Assembly (NCBI RefSeq): GCF_902506165.1
Contig: NZ_LR733817.1
Coordinates: 5,361,625-5,425,624, forward strand
Direction of reading: 5' to 3'
From: Bosea sp. 29B
Lineage (GTDB): Bacteria > Pseudomonadota > Alphaproteobacteria > Rhizobiales > Beijerinckiaceae
DNA length: 64,000 nucleotides
Shown piece by piece: positions 36,660 through 44,388 of this stretch. The position numbers and the translations under genes were made by a program. Numbering within the stretch: the first letter of the stretch is position 1; every line of letters starts with the position of its first letter. Under the pieces are notes generated by a model that saw nothing but the letters and a program-made list of their open reading frames with translations, was not told where the DNA came from and ran no database searches.

Positions 36660-37922
36660 ATGGCGGAGATCGCCTGGATCCATGCGGCGCTGACCTCGGC
36701 GCGCCCTCAGGCGATCAGCGCCCTGCTCCGCTATTTCCGCGATCTCGACATCGCCGAGGAGGCCTATCAGGAGGCCTGCCTCCGGGCACTCCGGACCTGG
36801 CCGCAGAACGGCCCGCCGCGCGACCCCGCCGCCTGGCTGATCTTCGTCGGCCGCAATGTCGCGCTCGACCAGGTCAGGCGGCAGAAGAAGCAGGAAGCCC
36901 TGCCGGAGGAGGACCGGCTCTCCGATCTCGGTGACGCCGAGAGCGAGGTCGCCGAGAGGCTCGACGGCGGCCATTACCGCGACGACATCCTGCGCCTGCT
37001 GTTCATCTGCTGCCACCCCGATCTCCCGTCGACGCAGCAGGTGGCGCTCGCCTTGCGCATCGTCTCGGGGCTCAGCGTCAAGCAGATCGCCCGTGCGTTC
37101 CTGGTCGGCGAGAGCGCGATGGAACAGCGCATCACCCGCGCCAAGGCGCGCGTTGCTACTGCCCACGTCCCGTTCGAGACGCCCGGTCCGGTCGAACGCG
37201 CCGAGCGCCTCGCGGCGGTAGCGGCGATGCTCTACCTCGTCTTCAACGAGGGCTACTCCGCCAGCGGCGCCGAAAGCGACCGCCGCCGCCCCTTCAGCGA
37301 GGAGGCGATCCGCCTGACGCGGCTGTTGCTGCGGCTGTTCCAGACCGAGCCGGAGATCATAGGGCTGCTCGCCCTGATGCTGCTTCAGCACGCCCGCGCC
37401 GCGGCGCGTCTCGACGCCGACGGCCAGATCGTCCTGCTGGAGGATCAGGACCGCTTGCTCTGGAACCGCGAGATGATCGCCGAAGGCCTGGCGCTGGTCG
37501 ACAAGGCAATGCGCCATCGCCGGCCCGGTCCTTACCAGATCCAGGCAGCGATCGCCGGCGTTCATAGCCGCGCGGCGCGGGCGGACGAGACCGACTGGGC
37601 CCAGATCGACATCCTTTACGCCACGCTGGAGCATATCCAGCCATCGCCGGTGATCACGCTCAACCGCGCCGTCGCCATCGCCAAGCTGCGCGGGCCGGAG
37701 GCGGCGCTGGCGATGGTCGAGCCGCTCGAACAGCAGCTCTCTGGCTATTTCTACTTCTTCGGCTTCAAGGGCTGGCTGCTGATGCAGCTCGGCCGCGACC
37801 GCGAGGCGCGCACGACCTTCAATCGCGCCATTGCGCTGGCCGGCTCGGCCAGCGAGGCCGCCCATATCCGCCAGCATATCGACCGTCTGATGCGCGAGAG
37901 CGGACAGGTCGCGGCCGGCTGA
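36660..37922 (+). CDS. ECF42-type RNA polymerase sigma factor with C-terminal TPR-like extension
   Basis: The 420 residues carry sigma region 2 at about 10-80 (DIAEEAYQEACLRALRTWP, WLIFVGRNVALDQVRR) and region 4 at about 112-165 (ALALRIVSGLSVKQIARAFLV, then EQRITRAKARV). A long C-terminal extension (about 180-415) follows, with FNEGYSAS, GPYQIQAAIAGVHS, DWAQIDILYATLE and SPVITLNRAVAIAK. This extension with TPR-like repeats and the DGPF-protein partner define the ECF42 group, which has no classical anti-sigma factor. No anti-sigma gene is visible here either. The extension is thought to control activity. It probably reads the TGTCGG-N17-CGTC promoters nearby. Confidence 0.93.
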   Translation: MAEIAWIHAALTSARPQAISALLRYFRDLDIAEEAYQEACLRALRTWPQNGPPRDPAAWLIFVGRNVALDQVRRQKKQEALPEEDRLSDLGDAESEVAERLDGGHYRDDILRLLFICCHPDLPSTQQVALALRIVSGLSVKQIARAFLVGESAMEQRITRAKARVATAHVPFETPGPVERAERLAAVAAMLYLVFNEGYSASGAESDRRRPFSEEAIRLTRLLLRLFQTEPEIIGLLALMLLQHARAAARLDADGQIVLLEDQDRLLWNREMIAEGLALVDKAMRHRRPGPYQIQAAIAGVHSRAARADETDWAQIDILYATLEHIQPSPVITLNRAVAIAKLRGPEAALAMVEPLEQQLSGYFYFFGFKGWLLMQLGRDREARTTFNRAIALAGSASEAAHIRQHIDRLMRESGQVAAG

Positions 37923-37962
37923 GACCGGCGAGCAATCGCTGCTTGAAATTTCTGAGGTGCCG

Positions 37963-37993
37963 TGTCGGCACAACGCCCGCCCGTTCGTCCTTG
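37963..37993 (+). promoter_or_regulatory. Candidate ECF42 promoter, site 2 (DUF899 gene)
   Basis: TGTCGG (37963-37968), a 17-base spacer, and CGTCCTTG (37986-37993). It lies 40 bases after the sigma-factor stop and about 130 bases before the DUF899 start, giving a long leader that contains the hairpin at 38068-38099. Confidence 0.7.
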
Positions 37994-38067
37994 CCTCAAA
38001 GGGGCGACGAGCGAATGGTGCCGGCTACAAACGGTCGAAGCCAAAAACTCGTCGATGACAACCGCTT

Positions 38068-38099
38068 GCCTCGGACTCCTGAGCTTCAGGATCCGAGGC
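38068..38099 (+). other. Stem-loop in the DUF899 leader
   Basis: GCCTCGGA-CT-CCTGA-GCT-TCAGG-A-TCCGAGGC forms a two-part stem (8 and 5 base pairs) ending 25 bases before the DUF899 start codon. It lies inside the leader predicted from site 2 and could modulate translation or message stability. It is seen in sequence only. Confidence 0.55.
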
Positions 38100-38124
38100 G
38101 GCCAGCGCAGCGAGGAGACCGACC

Positions 38125-38901
38125 ATGACGCAGACCACCGTCAGCAAGGAAGACTGGATCGCCGCCCGCAGGGCCCTGCTCGTCAAGGAAAAGGAGCTGA
38201 CGCGCCAGCGCGATGCCATCGCCGCCGAGCGCCGCGCTTTGCCGCGCATCCGGATCGAGAAGACTTATGTCTTCGATACGCCGACCGGGAAGCAGACGCT
38301 CGCCGACCTCTTCCGCGGCCGCAGCCAGCTCATCGTCAAGCATTTCATGCTGGCGCCCGGCCAGTTCGAGGGCTGCGTCGGCTGCTCCTTCGAGGCAGAC
38401 CATGTCGACGGCGTGCTGCAGCATCTCGAGCGCCATGACGTCGCCTATGTCGCGGTCGCGCGGGCGCCGCTCGCCGAGATCGAGGCCTACAAGACCCGCA
38501 TGGGCTGGCGCTTCCACTGGGTCTCGTCCCATGGCAGCGACTTCAACTACGATTTCGACGTCTCCTACGCGTCGGAGCAGCTCGCCAACGCCTCCTACAA
38601 TTTCGAGACGATCGCCTCGCCGCTGGAGGACCTGTCCGGCCACACCGTCTTCGAGAAGGACGCGGATGGGACGATCTACCAGACCTACTCGACCTTCGGC
38701 CGCGGCGCCGAGGAGGTGCTCGGCACCTATATGTATCTCGACCTGACGCCGAAGGGTCGCAACGAGACCGGCCCGGCCGGCAACCTGACCGACTGGGTCC
38801 GCCCGCACGACCGCTACGATACGCCCGGCAAGACCGACATGACCGGCCGCTGGCACGAGGAGCCGTCGGCGTCCTGCTGCCACACTCCGGCGGCGGGCTG
38901 A
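38125..38901 (+). CDS. DUF899 thioredoxin-like family protein
   Basis: The 258-residue cytoplasmic protein has a thioredoxin-like fold. A helical N-terminus (residues 8-40) precedes YVFDTPTGKQTLADLFRGRSQLIVKHFMLAPGQ and a redox-type C84-x-x-C87 pair in FEGCVGCSFEADH. Family words such as WVSSHGSDFNYDF and VFEKDADGTIYQTYSTFGRG follow, then a C-terminal SCCHTPAAG. The ATG at 38125 has GAGGAG 8 bases upstream. DUF899 genes often accompany DGPF/ECF42 loci. Here a TGTCGG-N17-CGTC element upstream ties it to the sigma factor. The reaction is unknown. Confidence 0.9.
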   Translation: MTQTTVSKEDWIAARRALLVKEKELTRQRDAIAAERRALPRIRIEKTYVFDTPTGKQTLADLFRGRSQLIVKHFMLAPGQFEGCVGCSFEADHVDGVLQHLERHDVAYVAVARAPLAEIEAYKTRMGWRFHWVSSHGSDFNYDFDVSYASEQLANASYNFETIASPLEDLSGHTVFEKDADGTIYQTYSTFGRGAEEVLGTYMYLDLTPKGRNETGPAGNLTDWVRPHDRYDTPGKTDMTGRWHEEPSASCCHTPAAG

Positions 38902-38920
38902 GGGCGAACACGCTCTCGCT

Positions 38921-39442
38921 CTAGCCGATGTCGGCGCTCTCCAGACTGAGCGCGAGCTTGCGCAGCAGCGCCGCCAGTTCCTCCTGCTCGTGCGCACTCA
39001 GCCCTGCGAGCAGGTGCTTCTCCAGCGCCATGTCCTCGCGGAACGTCGCCTCGGCCTTGGCGCGGCCGGCCTCGGTCAATTCGACCAGGAGGCTGCGCTT
39101 GTCCTCCTCCGCCTCGCGCCGCCGGATCAACCCGGCCGCCTCCAGACGGTTGAGGCGAGCTGTGAGCCCGCCCGAGGAGATCATCAGCGTGCGGTAGAGT
39201 TCGGTCGGCGTCAGCCGCCATGGCGCTCCGGCCCGTCGCAACGTCGAGATCACGTCGAATTCGCCGGCATCGAGCCCATGGCGGGCAAAAACAGCCTCGA
39301 TTCCCGGCCGCAGCCGCAATGTGATCCGGCGCGCCCGGCCGATCACCGCCATGGGCGAGGTATCGAGCTCCGGCAGTTCCTGCTGCCATTGCCCGCGCAG
39401 CCGGTCGATATGATCGCCGCCTTGCTCCGTCCTGTCGTTCAT
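38921..39442 (-). CDS. MarR-family transcriptional regulator
   Basis: The 173-residue winged-helix repressor reads EFDVISTLRRAGAPWRLTPTELYRTLMISSGGLTARLNRLEAAGLIRRREAEEDKRSLLVELT; key parts are TELYRTLMISSGGLTARLNR (recognition helix, residues 80-99) and the wing EEDKRSLLVELT. The ATG at 39442 has GGAGG upstream. A start at 39499 is open in frame but would lie inside a palindromic operator, so it was rejected. The gene is divergent from the VOC gene, with two operator-like palindromes between them. The ligand is unknown. Confidence 0.92.
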   Translation of the reverse strand: MNDRTEQGGDHIDRLRGQWQQELPELDTSPMAVIGRARRITLRLRPGIEAVFARHGLDAGEFDVISTLRRAGAPWRLTPTELYRTLMISSGGLTARLNRLEAAGLIRRREAEEDKRSLLVELTEAGRAKAEATFREDMALEKHLLAGLSAHEQEELAALLRKLALSLESADIG

Positions 39443-39480
39443 CCCCGCCTCCGCTGATCCGATAGGGGGCATGATGCAAA

Positions 39481-39498
39481 TATCTTGACATCGAGACA
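39481..39498. promoter_or_regulatory. Candidate MarR operator, imperfect copy
   Basis: TATCTTGACATCGAGACA differs at two positions in its right half from the perfect palindrome 28 bases away (TATCTTG-NN-ATCAAGATA). It overlaps the TTGACA -35 hexamer of the VOC-side promoter. Confidence 0.6.
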
Positions 39499-39513
39499 AT
39501 ATCGGATTTATCT
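39485..39513 (+). promoter_or_regulatory. Sigma70-like promoter for the VOC operon
   Basis: TTGACA (39485-39490) and TTATCT (39508-39513) are separated by 17 bases. The perfect -35 and near-consensus -10 are embedded in the two palindromes, so repressor binding would block RNA polymerase. Confidence 0.6.
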
Positions 39514-39526
39514 TGCCATCAAGATA
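39509..39526. promoter_or_regulatory. Candidate MarR operator, perfect palindrome
   Basis: TATCTTG-CCAT-CAAGATA has perfect 7-base arms. ATCTTG...CAAGAT dyads are classic MarR-family sites. It overlaps the -10 region of the VOC-side promoter and lies 66 bases from the chosen MarR start codon. Confidence 0.72.
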
Positions 39527-39566
39527 GATTGCAAAAATGGCGTTGCGAAGAAATTTTCACTCGCCC

Positions 39567-39597
39567 TGTCGGAACGCCCGGACCGCCAACGTCCTTG
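39567..39597 (+). promoter_or_regulatory. Candidate ECF42 promoter, site 3 (VOC operon)
   Basis: TGTCGG (39567-39572), a 17-base spacer and CGTCCTTG (39590-39597), 71 bases before the VOC start codon. It lies downstream of the MarR-controlled promoter, giving the operon two independent inputs. Confidence 0.7.
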
Positions 39598-39668
39598 CAG
39601 CAGCCGACCGGACTTAACCGGTCTGAATCCAATCGAAGCGCCTACCAACCCGCCATCGGAGTTCGACA

Positions 39669-40094
39669 ATGTCCCAAGCTGCAGAAGCCATCCAGCCGCA
39701 GGCCCAGCCCGAGACCCGCGGCGGCGTCGTCGCCTATCTCGCCGTTGACGGCGCGGTGAAGGCCTCGGAATTCTACCAGAAGGCCTTTGGCGCGCAGGAA
39801 GTGGCCCGCATGCCAGTCGACGAAAAGGGGCGGACCATGCATATCCACCTCTACGTCAACGACGGCTCGCTGATGCTGAGCGATCCCTATCCCGAGCACG
39901 GCTACGCCTGGGAGAAGCCGCAGGGCTTCACCCTCACCCTGCGCGTCGACGACATCGACTTCTGGTGGAAGCGCGGCGTCGAGGCCGGGATGGAGGTCGT
40001 CACCCCGGTCGACCTGATGTTCTGGGGCGACTGCTACGGCCAGTATCGCGACCCGTTCGGCGTGCTCTGGGCCTTGGTCTCAGCGCCCAAGTAA
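39669..40094 (+). CDS. VOC/PhnB-like (glyoxalase superfamily) protein
   Basis: The 141-residue single-domain VOC protein has GGVVAYLAVDGAVKASEFYQKAFGA, where YLAVDGA-x-x-A-x-x-FY is the PhnB-like start. HIHLYVNDGSLMLSDPYPE follows, then YGQYRDPFGVLWALVS at the C-terminus. The last motif (R-D-P-F-G-x-x-W) is the usual VOC ending. The ATG at 39669 has GGAG upstream. It is the first gene of a run with DoxX-like, SRPBCC and DUF1579 genes. It carries both a MarR-type and an ECF42-type promoter. The enzyme activity is unknown. Confidence 0.9.
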   Translation: MSQAAEAIQPQAQPETRGGVVAYLAVDGAVKASEFYQKAFGAQEVARMPVDEKGRTMHIHLYVNDGSLMLSDPYPEHGYAWEKPQGFTLTLRVDDIDFWWKRGVEAGMEVVTPVDLMFWGDCYGQYRDPFGVLWALVSAPK

Positions 40095-40099
40095 GCAGC

Positions 40100-40119
40100 G
40101 GCGCCGGGCAGCCGGCGCC
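40100..40119 (+). other. Intercistronic hairpin after VOC gene
   Basis: GGCGCCGG-GCAG-CCGGCGCC is a perfect 8-base-pair stem, starting 6 bases after the VOC stop. It lacks a T-tract, so it is more likely a partial terminator or an mRNA stabiliser than a full stop. Confidence 0.5.
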
Positions 40120-40196
40120 ATTCACATCGTCATGCGTCCCCAACCGGCTGTCCTCGCAGCCGGGCAGGCGGAGCCTTGTATCCAGCGGAGCATCCC

Positions 40197-40616
40197 ATGC
40201 AGTCCGTCTCCATCAACACCGCCACGCCGACCGGACAGCTCTGGGCCGGGCGCATCATGAGCGGCCTCGTCGTCGCGTTCCTGATCTTCGACGGCGGCAT
40301 CAAGCTCGCGCCGCTCGCCATCGTGACCGAGACCATGCAGCAGCTCGGCTATTCCGGCTCGCCGGAGCTGGCCCGCGGACTCGGCGTGATGACGCTGGTC
40401 ATCGCCTTGCTCTACGCGCTGCCGCGCACGTCGGTGCTCGGCGCGATCCTGCTGACCGGCCTGCTCGGCGGCGCGATGGCGACGCATCTGCGCGTCGGCA
40501 GCCCGCTCTTCAGCCATCTCCTCTTCGGCCTTTATCTCGGCCTCCTGGCCTGGGGCGGCCTTTATCTGCGCGATCCGCGGCTGCGCCGCCTGTTCCCCGT
40601 CCGTCTCGACGCCTGA
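40197..40616 (+). CDS. DoxX-like membrane protein
   Basis: The 139-residue protein has four predicted membrane helices (about 18-36, 58-76, 80-98 and 108-126). The DoxX-like signature is RIMSGLVVAFLIFDGGIKLAP early on, and AILLTGLLGGAMATHLRVGSPLFSHLLFG (here GLLGGAMATHLRVGSPLF) in the second half. The ATG at 40197 has GCGGAG upstream; a TTG 21 bases earlier is less likely. It sits 102 bases after the VOC gene and 29 bases before the SRPBCC gene. Confidence 0.87.
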   Translation: MQSVSINTATPTGQLWAGRIMSGLVVAFLIFDGGIKLAPLAIVTETMQQLGYSGSPELARGLGVMTLVIALLYALPRTSVLGAILLTGLLGGAMATHLRVGSPLFSHLLFGLYLGLLAWGGLYLRDPRLRRLFPVRLDA

Positions 40617-40645
40617 CCCACACCCACGCAACACAGGAGAGTGCC

Positions 40646-41197
40646 ATGCTCACATACATCGCCATCGCCGTGCTCGCCCTCGTCGCCGGCGTCCTCATTG
40701 TCGCCGCCCGCAAGCCCGATGTTTTCCAGGTCAGCCGTTCCGCGACGATCCGGGCGACGCCCGAGCGCATCTTCGCTCTGCTCGCGGACTTCCAGGAATG
40801 GGGCGCCTGGTCGCCCTATGAGAAGAAGGATCCGGCGATGACGCGCAGCTTCAGGGGCGCGACCTCCGGCGTCGGCGCCATCTACGCCTTCGACGGCAAC
40901 AAGCAGGCCGGCACCGGCGAACTTACGATCGTCGAGGTCCAGGCACCGACCAAGCTCGCCGTCACGCTCGACATGACCAAGCCCATGGCCTGCCACAACC
41001 TGATCACCTTCAGCCTCACCCCGGCAGAGGGCGGCACGCTGGTGACCTGGCACATGCAGGGCGCCTGCCCGTTCATGGGCAAGGTCATGGGCACGATCTT
41101 CAACATGGACCGCATGGTCGGCGGTGATTTCGAGAAGGGCCTCTCTGCGCTCAAGCAGGCCACGGAACGCCCGCAGCTGGTTGCTGCCGCGGCCTGA
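40646..41197 (+). CDS. SRPBCC family protein, membrane-anchored
   Basis: The 183-residue protein has an N-terminal membrane helix (MLTYIAIAVLALVAGVLIVAA). A START/Bet v1-like ligand-binding fold follows: VSRSATIRATPERIFALLADFQEWGAWSPYE begins the domain (key part PERIFALLADFQEWGAWSPYE), and a helix with FEKGLSALKQ ends it. This is the polyketide cyclase/dehydrase-type group. The ATG has CAGGAGAG upstream. It is co-directional with the VOC and DoxX-like genes. The ligand is unknown. Confidence 0.88.
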   Translation: MLTYIAIAVLALVAGVLIVAARKPDVFQVSRSATIRATPERIFALLADFQEWGAWSPYEKKDPAMTRSFRGATSGVGAIYAFDGNKQAGTGELTIVEVQAPTKLAVTLDMTKPMACHNLITFSLTPAEGGTLVTWHMQGACPFMGKVMGTIFNMDRMVGGDFEKGLSALKQATERPQLVAAAA

Positions 41198-41250
41198 CCG
41201 CAGCGCATTCGACAGTCGATCGCAAAGAAGCACGCAAAGGAGGAACTGCC

Positions 41251-41787
41251 ATGACCAACGCCGCAGAACGCGACAAGACCCAGGCCAACGACATGAGCGG
41301 CTGCATGCCGGCCAAGCCCCAGGCGGAGCATGAATGGCTCCACCAGTTCGTCGGCGAATGGACTTATGAGGCCGAGTGCCTGATGGGCCCGGACCAGCCG
41401 CCGATGAAGTCTTCGGGCACGCAATCCTTCTCGTCTTTCGGCGGGCTCTGGCTCGTCGGCGACGGCACCGGCCAGATGCCGGACGGCAGCCCTGCCGTAA
41501 CCCGGATGACTCTGGGCTACGATCCGCAGAAGGAGCGCTATGTCGGCTCCTTCATCGGCTCGATGATGGGCAATCTCTGGGTCTATACCGGCACGCGCGA
41601 CGCTGCCGGCAAAGTGCTGACGCTCGACACGGAAGGCCCCGACTTCACCAAGCCCGGCAAGATCACGGCCTACCAGGACATCCTCGAGATCAAGAGCCCG
41701 GACCATCACATCCTGTCTTCGCAGACAAAGGGCGAGAATGGCGAATGGGTCCAGTTCATGACGGCGCATTACCGCCGGGTGAAGTAA
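41251..41787 (+). CDS. DUF1579 family protein
   Basis: The 178 residues match DUF1579. HEWLHQFVGEWTYEAECLM (residues 30-48) opens a lipocalin-like barrel. FGGLWLVGDGTGQMPDG and TLGYDPQKERYVGSFIGSMMGNLWVYTG are the family core (key part MTLGYDPQKERYVGSFIG). The protein ends with MTAHYRRVK. The ATG at 41251 has AAAGGAGGAACT upstream, a strong site. It is the last gene of the run that starts at 39669. DUF1579 genes are frequent beside VOC/SRPBCC/ECF loci; the activity is unknown. Confidence 0.88.
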   Translation: MTNAAERDKTQANDMSGCMPAKPQAEHEWLHQFVGEWTYEAECLMGPDQPPMKSSGTQSFSSFGGLWLVGDGTGQMPDGSPAVTRMTLGYDPQKERYVGSFIGSMMGNLWVYTGTRDAAGKVLTLDTEGPDFTKPGKITAYQDILEIKSPDHHILSSQTKGENGEWVQFMTAHYRRVK

Positions 41788-41818
41788 CCCCGTTCGTCGA
41801 TACCGACGACAATCTTTC

Positions 41819-41849
41819 GAGGGTGCGGAGCGACCAGCTCCGCGCCCTC
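41819..41849 (+). terminator. Hairpin between DUF1579 and trpG
   Basis: GAGGGTGCGGAGC (41819-41831) and GCTCCGCGCCCTC (41837-41849) pair over 13 positions with one G-U type mismatch and a 5-base loop. No T-run follows. It marks the boundary between the accessory run and the trp operon and is a possible weak terminator. Confidence 0.4.
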
Positions 41850-41921
41850 ATGCTTGACCGGCACGCGGGTTCGGGGGCATGTGCAAGCCCTAAGAAACTG
41901 GGTTGGGACGGCCCCAAGACG

Positions 41922-42539
41922 ATGCGCATCCTGCTGATCGACAATTACGACAGCTTCACCTGGAACCTGGTCCACCTGATCGGCGGGCTCGGTGCGCAGG
42001 TCGACGTGCGCCGCAACGATACGCTCTCCGTCGATGACGCCCTCGCCGGCGACCACGATGCGATCGTGCTCTCGCCCGGCCCCTGCACCCCGAACGAAGC
42101 TGGCATCTGCCTCGACCTCGTCCGCCGGGGCGCCGACCGGAAGCCGATCTTCGGCGTCTGCCTCGGCCTGCAGGCGATCGGCCAGGTCTTCGGCGGCGAG
42201 GTCGTGCGCGCGCCTTTACCGATGCACGGCAAGGTCTCGACCATCACGCACCGGGCCCGCGGCCTGTTCCACGGCATCAACGGCCCGCTCGAAGCGACGC
42301 GCTATCATTCGCTGGTCGTCCGGCGCGAGACTTGCCCGACTGAGCTCTCGATCGAAGCCGAATCCGGCGACGGCATGATCATGGCGCTGTCGCATCGCGA
42401 CCTGCCGGTCCACGGCGTGCAGTTCCATCCCGAGAGCATCGCCTCGGAGCATGGCGCGACGATCCTGCGCAATTTCCTCGATCTCGCCGAGCGATGGTCG
42501 CGCCAGAACGCCAAAGCCGCCCTTTCCGCGACAGCCTGA
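41922..42539 (+). CDS. trpG: Anthranilate synthase component II (glutamine amidotransferase)
   Basis: TrpG releases ammonia from glutamine for TrpE; such subunits can also serve PabB. In the 205 residues, [21 protein letters not shown] opens the domain (key part [12 protein letters not shown]). The oxyanion loop is [13 protein letters not shown], the nucleophile is in [16 protein letters not shown] near residue 80, and the His/Glu pair is in [16 protein letters not shown]. An in-frame ATG at 41850 would add 24 residues but does not align with the family. The gene starts the trpG-trpD-trpC-moaC-moeA run. Its partner trpE lies 12 kb upstream. Confidence 0.96.
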   Translation: MRILLIDNYDSFTWNLVHLIGGLGAQVDVRRNDTLSVDDALAGDHDAIVLSPGPCTPNEAGICLDLVRRGADRKPIFGVCLGLQAIGQVFGGEVVRAPLPMHGKVSTITHRARGLFHGINGPLEATRYHSLVVRRETCPTELSIEAESGDGMIMALSHRDLPVHGVQFHPESIASEHGATILRNFLDLAERWSRQNAKAALSATA

Positions 42540-42553
42540 TCGATCGAGTTCCC

Positions 42554-43567
42554 ATGGACGACTTCAAACCCTTCATCGCCAAGGTCGCGACCGGCGCCTC
42601 GCTGTCACGCGAGGAGGCTAGAGACGCCTTCGAATCGATGCTCTCCGGCGAGGTGACGAACGCGCAGGCCGCCGCCTTCCTGATGGCGCTGCGCGTGCGC
42701 GGCGAGACCACCGAGGAGATCGCCGGCGCCGTCACCGCCATGCGCGCCCGCATGCTCACCGTCGAGGCCCCGGCCGACGCGATCGACATTGTCGGCACGG
42801 GCGGCGATGCCTCCGGTTCCTACAATGTCTCGACGCTGGCTTCGATCATCGTCGCGGCCTGCGGCGTGCCGGTGGCCAAGCACGGCAACCGCGCGGCGTC
42901 CTCGCGCTCCGGCGCCGCCGACGTGCTGACCGCGCTCGGCGTCAAGGTCGGGCTGGAACCGGCCGGCACCGAGCGCTGCATCGCCGAAGCCGGCGTCGGC
43001 TTCATGTTCGCGCCGACCCACCACGCCTCGATGCGCCATGTCGCGCCGGTGCGCACCGAGCTCGGCACCCGCACCATCTTCAACCTCGTCGGCCCGCTCT
43101 CGAACCCGGCCGGCGTCAAGCGGCAATTGATCGGCGCCTTCTCCGAGACCTGGCTGGAGCCGATGGTCAAGGTGCTGCAATCGTTGGGCTCGACGACGGT
43201 CTGGGCCGTGCACGGCTCCGACGGGCTCGACGAGATCACCACAACCGGCCCGACCCGCGTCGTCGCGCTGAAGGATGGCAGGATCAAGAGCTTCAACATC
43301 GCGCCCGAAGATGTCGGCATCGCCCGCGCCAAGCCTGAGGACCTGCGCGGCGGCGAGCCGGCGCAGAATGCGCAGGCGCTGCAGGACGTGCTCGGTGGGG
43401 CGAAAAGCGCTTTCCGTGACATCGCCGCCTTCAATGCCGCCGCGGCGCTCGCCGTCGCCGGCAAGGCCGCCACGCTCGGCGAGGGGCTGGCGCAAGCCTA
43501 TGCGGTGCTGGACAATGGCAAGGCCAAGGCGGCGCTCGCGACCCTGGTCGCTAGCTCCAATGCGTGA
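42554..43567 (+). CDS. trpD: Anthranilate phosphoribosyltransferase
   Basis: TrpD joins anthranilate to phosphoribosyl pyrophosphate, the second step of tryptophan synthesis. The 337 residues start [22 protein letters not shown]. They contain the PRPP loop [17 protein letters not shown] near residue 77, [21 protein letters not shown] (key part [17 protein letters not shown]), and the anthranilate site [18 protein letters not shown], followed by [14 protein letters not shown]. The ATG at 42554 is 14 bases after trpG and was chosen by alignment. trpC begins 8 bases downstream. Confidence 0.96.
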   Translation: MDDFKPFIAKVATGASLSREEARDAFESMLSGEVTNAQAAAFLMALRVRGETTEEIAGAVTAMRARMLTVEAPADAIDIVGTGGDASGSYNVSTLASIIVAACGVPVAKHGNRAASSRSGAADVLTALGVKVGLEPAGTERCIAEAGVGFMFAPTHHASMRHVAPVRTELGTRTIFNLVGPLSNPAGVKRQLIGAFSETWLEPMVKVLQSLGSTTVWAVHGSDGLDEITTTGPTRVVALKDGRIKSFNIAPEDVGIARAKPEDLRGGEPAQNAQALQDVLGGAKSAFRDIAAFNAAAALAVAGKAATLGEGLAQAYAVLDNGKAKAALATLVASSNA

Positions 43568-43575
43568 GGCTGCCC

Positions 43576-44388
43576 ATGTCCGATATCCTCAGGCGGATCG
43601 AGGCCTATAAGCGCGAGGAGATCGCGGCTGCCCGCGCCGCGGTGCCCCAGGCCGAGATCGAGAAGCGCGCCGCGGCTATGCCCGCGCCGCGTGACTTCAT
43701 CGGTGCGCTCGAAGCCAAGCACCGCGCCGGCGGCCCGGCTTTGATCGCCGAAATCAAGAAGGCCTCGCCGTCCAAGGGCCTGATCCGCGCCGATTTCGAC
43801 CCGCCCGCACTGGCCAGGGCCTATGCCGAAGGCGGCGCCGCCTGCCTCTCGGTGCTGACCGACACGCCCTCCTTCCAGGGCCGGCCGGAATATCTCGGCG
43901 AGGCGCGCGCCGCTTCCGGCCTGCCCGGCCTGCGCAAGGACTTCATGTTCGAGCCCTATCAGGTCTTCGAAGCCAGGAGCTGGGGCGCCGACTGTATCCT
44001 GATCATCATGGCCTCGCTCGATGACACGGCCGCGCGCGAGCTCAACGCTACCGCCAAGGCGCTCGGCATGGCCGCGCTCGCCGAGGTCCATGACGAAGCC
44101 GAACTTGAGCGCGCGCTCAAGCTCGACACCAGGCTGGTCGGCATCAACAACCGCGACCTGCGCAGCTTCGAGCTCAACCTCGCCGTCACCGAGCGCCTGG
44201 CGCCGCGCGTGCCGAAGGACCGCCTGCTGGTCGGCGAAAGTGGCATCTTCACGCATGCTGACATCGCCCGCCTGCAGGCTTGCGGCGTCGACACCTTCCT
44301 CGTCGGCGAGAGCCTGATGCGGCAGGCGGACGTGGCGGCTGCAACGCGCGAGCTTCTGACAGGCAAGGCCACCGAGGCGGCAGCGTGA
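43576..44388 (+). CDS. trpC: Indole-3-glycerol phosphate synthase
   Basis: TrpC closes the indole ring from carboxyphenylaminodeoxyribulose phosphate. The 270 residues start [16 protein letters not shown], the canonical opening. The barrel carries the catalytic motif [21 protein letters not shown] (key part [15 protein letters not shown]), [28 protein letters not shown] and [18 protein letters not shown] at 43564 would overlap the trpD stop and add four residues, but the ATG is favoured. It is not fused to TrpF. The stop overlaps the moaC start. Confidence 0.96.
   Translation: MSDILRRIEAYKREEIAAARAAVPQAEIEKRAAAMPAPRDFIGALEAKHRAGGPALIAEIKKASPSKGLIRADFDPPALARAYAEGGAACLSVLTDTPSFQGRPEYLGEARAASGLPGLRKDFMFEPYQVFEARSWGADCILIIMASLDDTAARELNATAKALGMAALAEVHDEAELERALKLDTRLVGINNRDLRSFELNLAVTERLAPRVPKDRLLVGESGIFTHADIARLQACGVDTFLVGESLMRQADVAAATRELLTGKATEAAA

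Noticed and set aside
39443..39499. Longer N-terminus for the MarR gene starting at 39499
   Set aside because: It would begin inside an operator palindrome and adds 19 residues without family support. The ATG at 39442 has a GGAGG site.
41850..41921. In-frame upstream extension of trpG as a leader peptide or alternative start
   Set aside because: It has a single Trp codon, no tandem Trp codons, and runs into trpG without a stop, so it is not an attenuator peptide. The extra residues are not part of the family.
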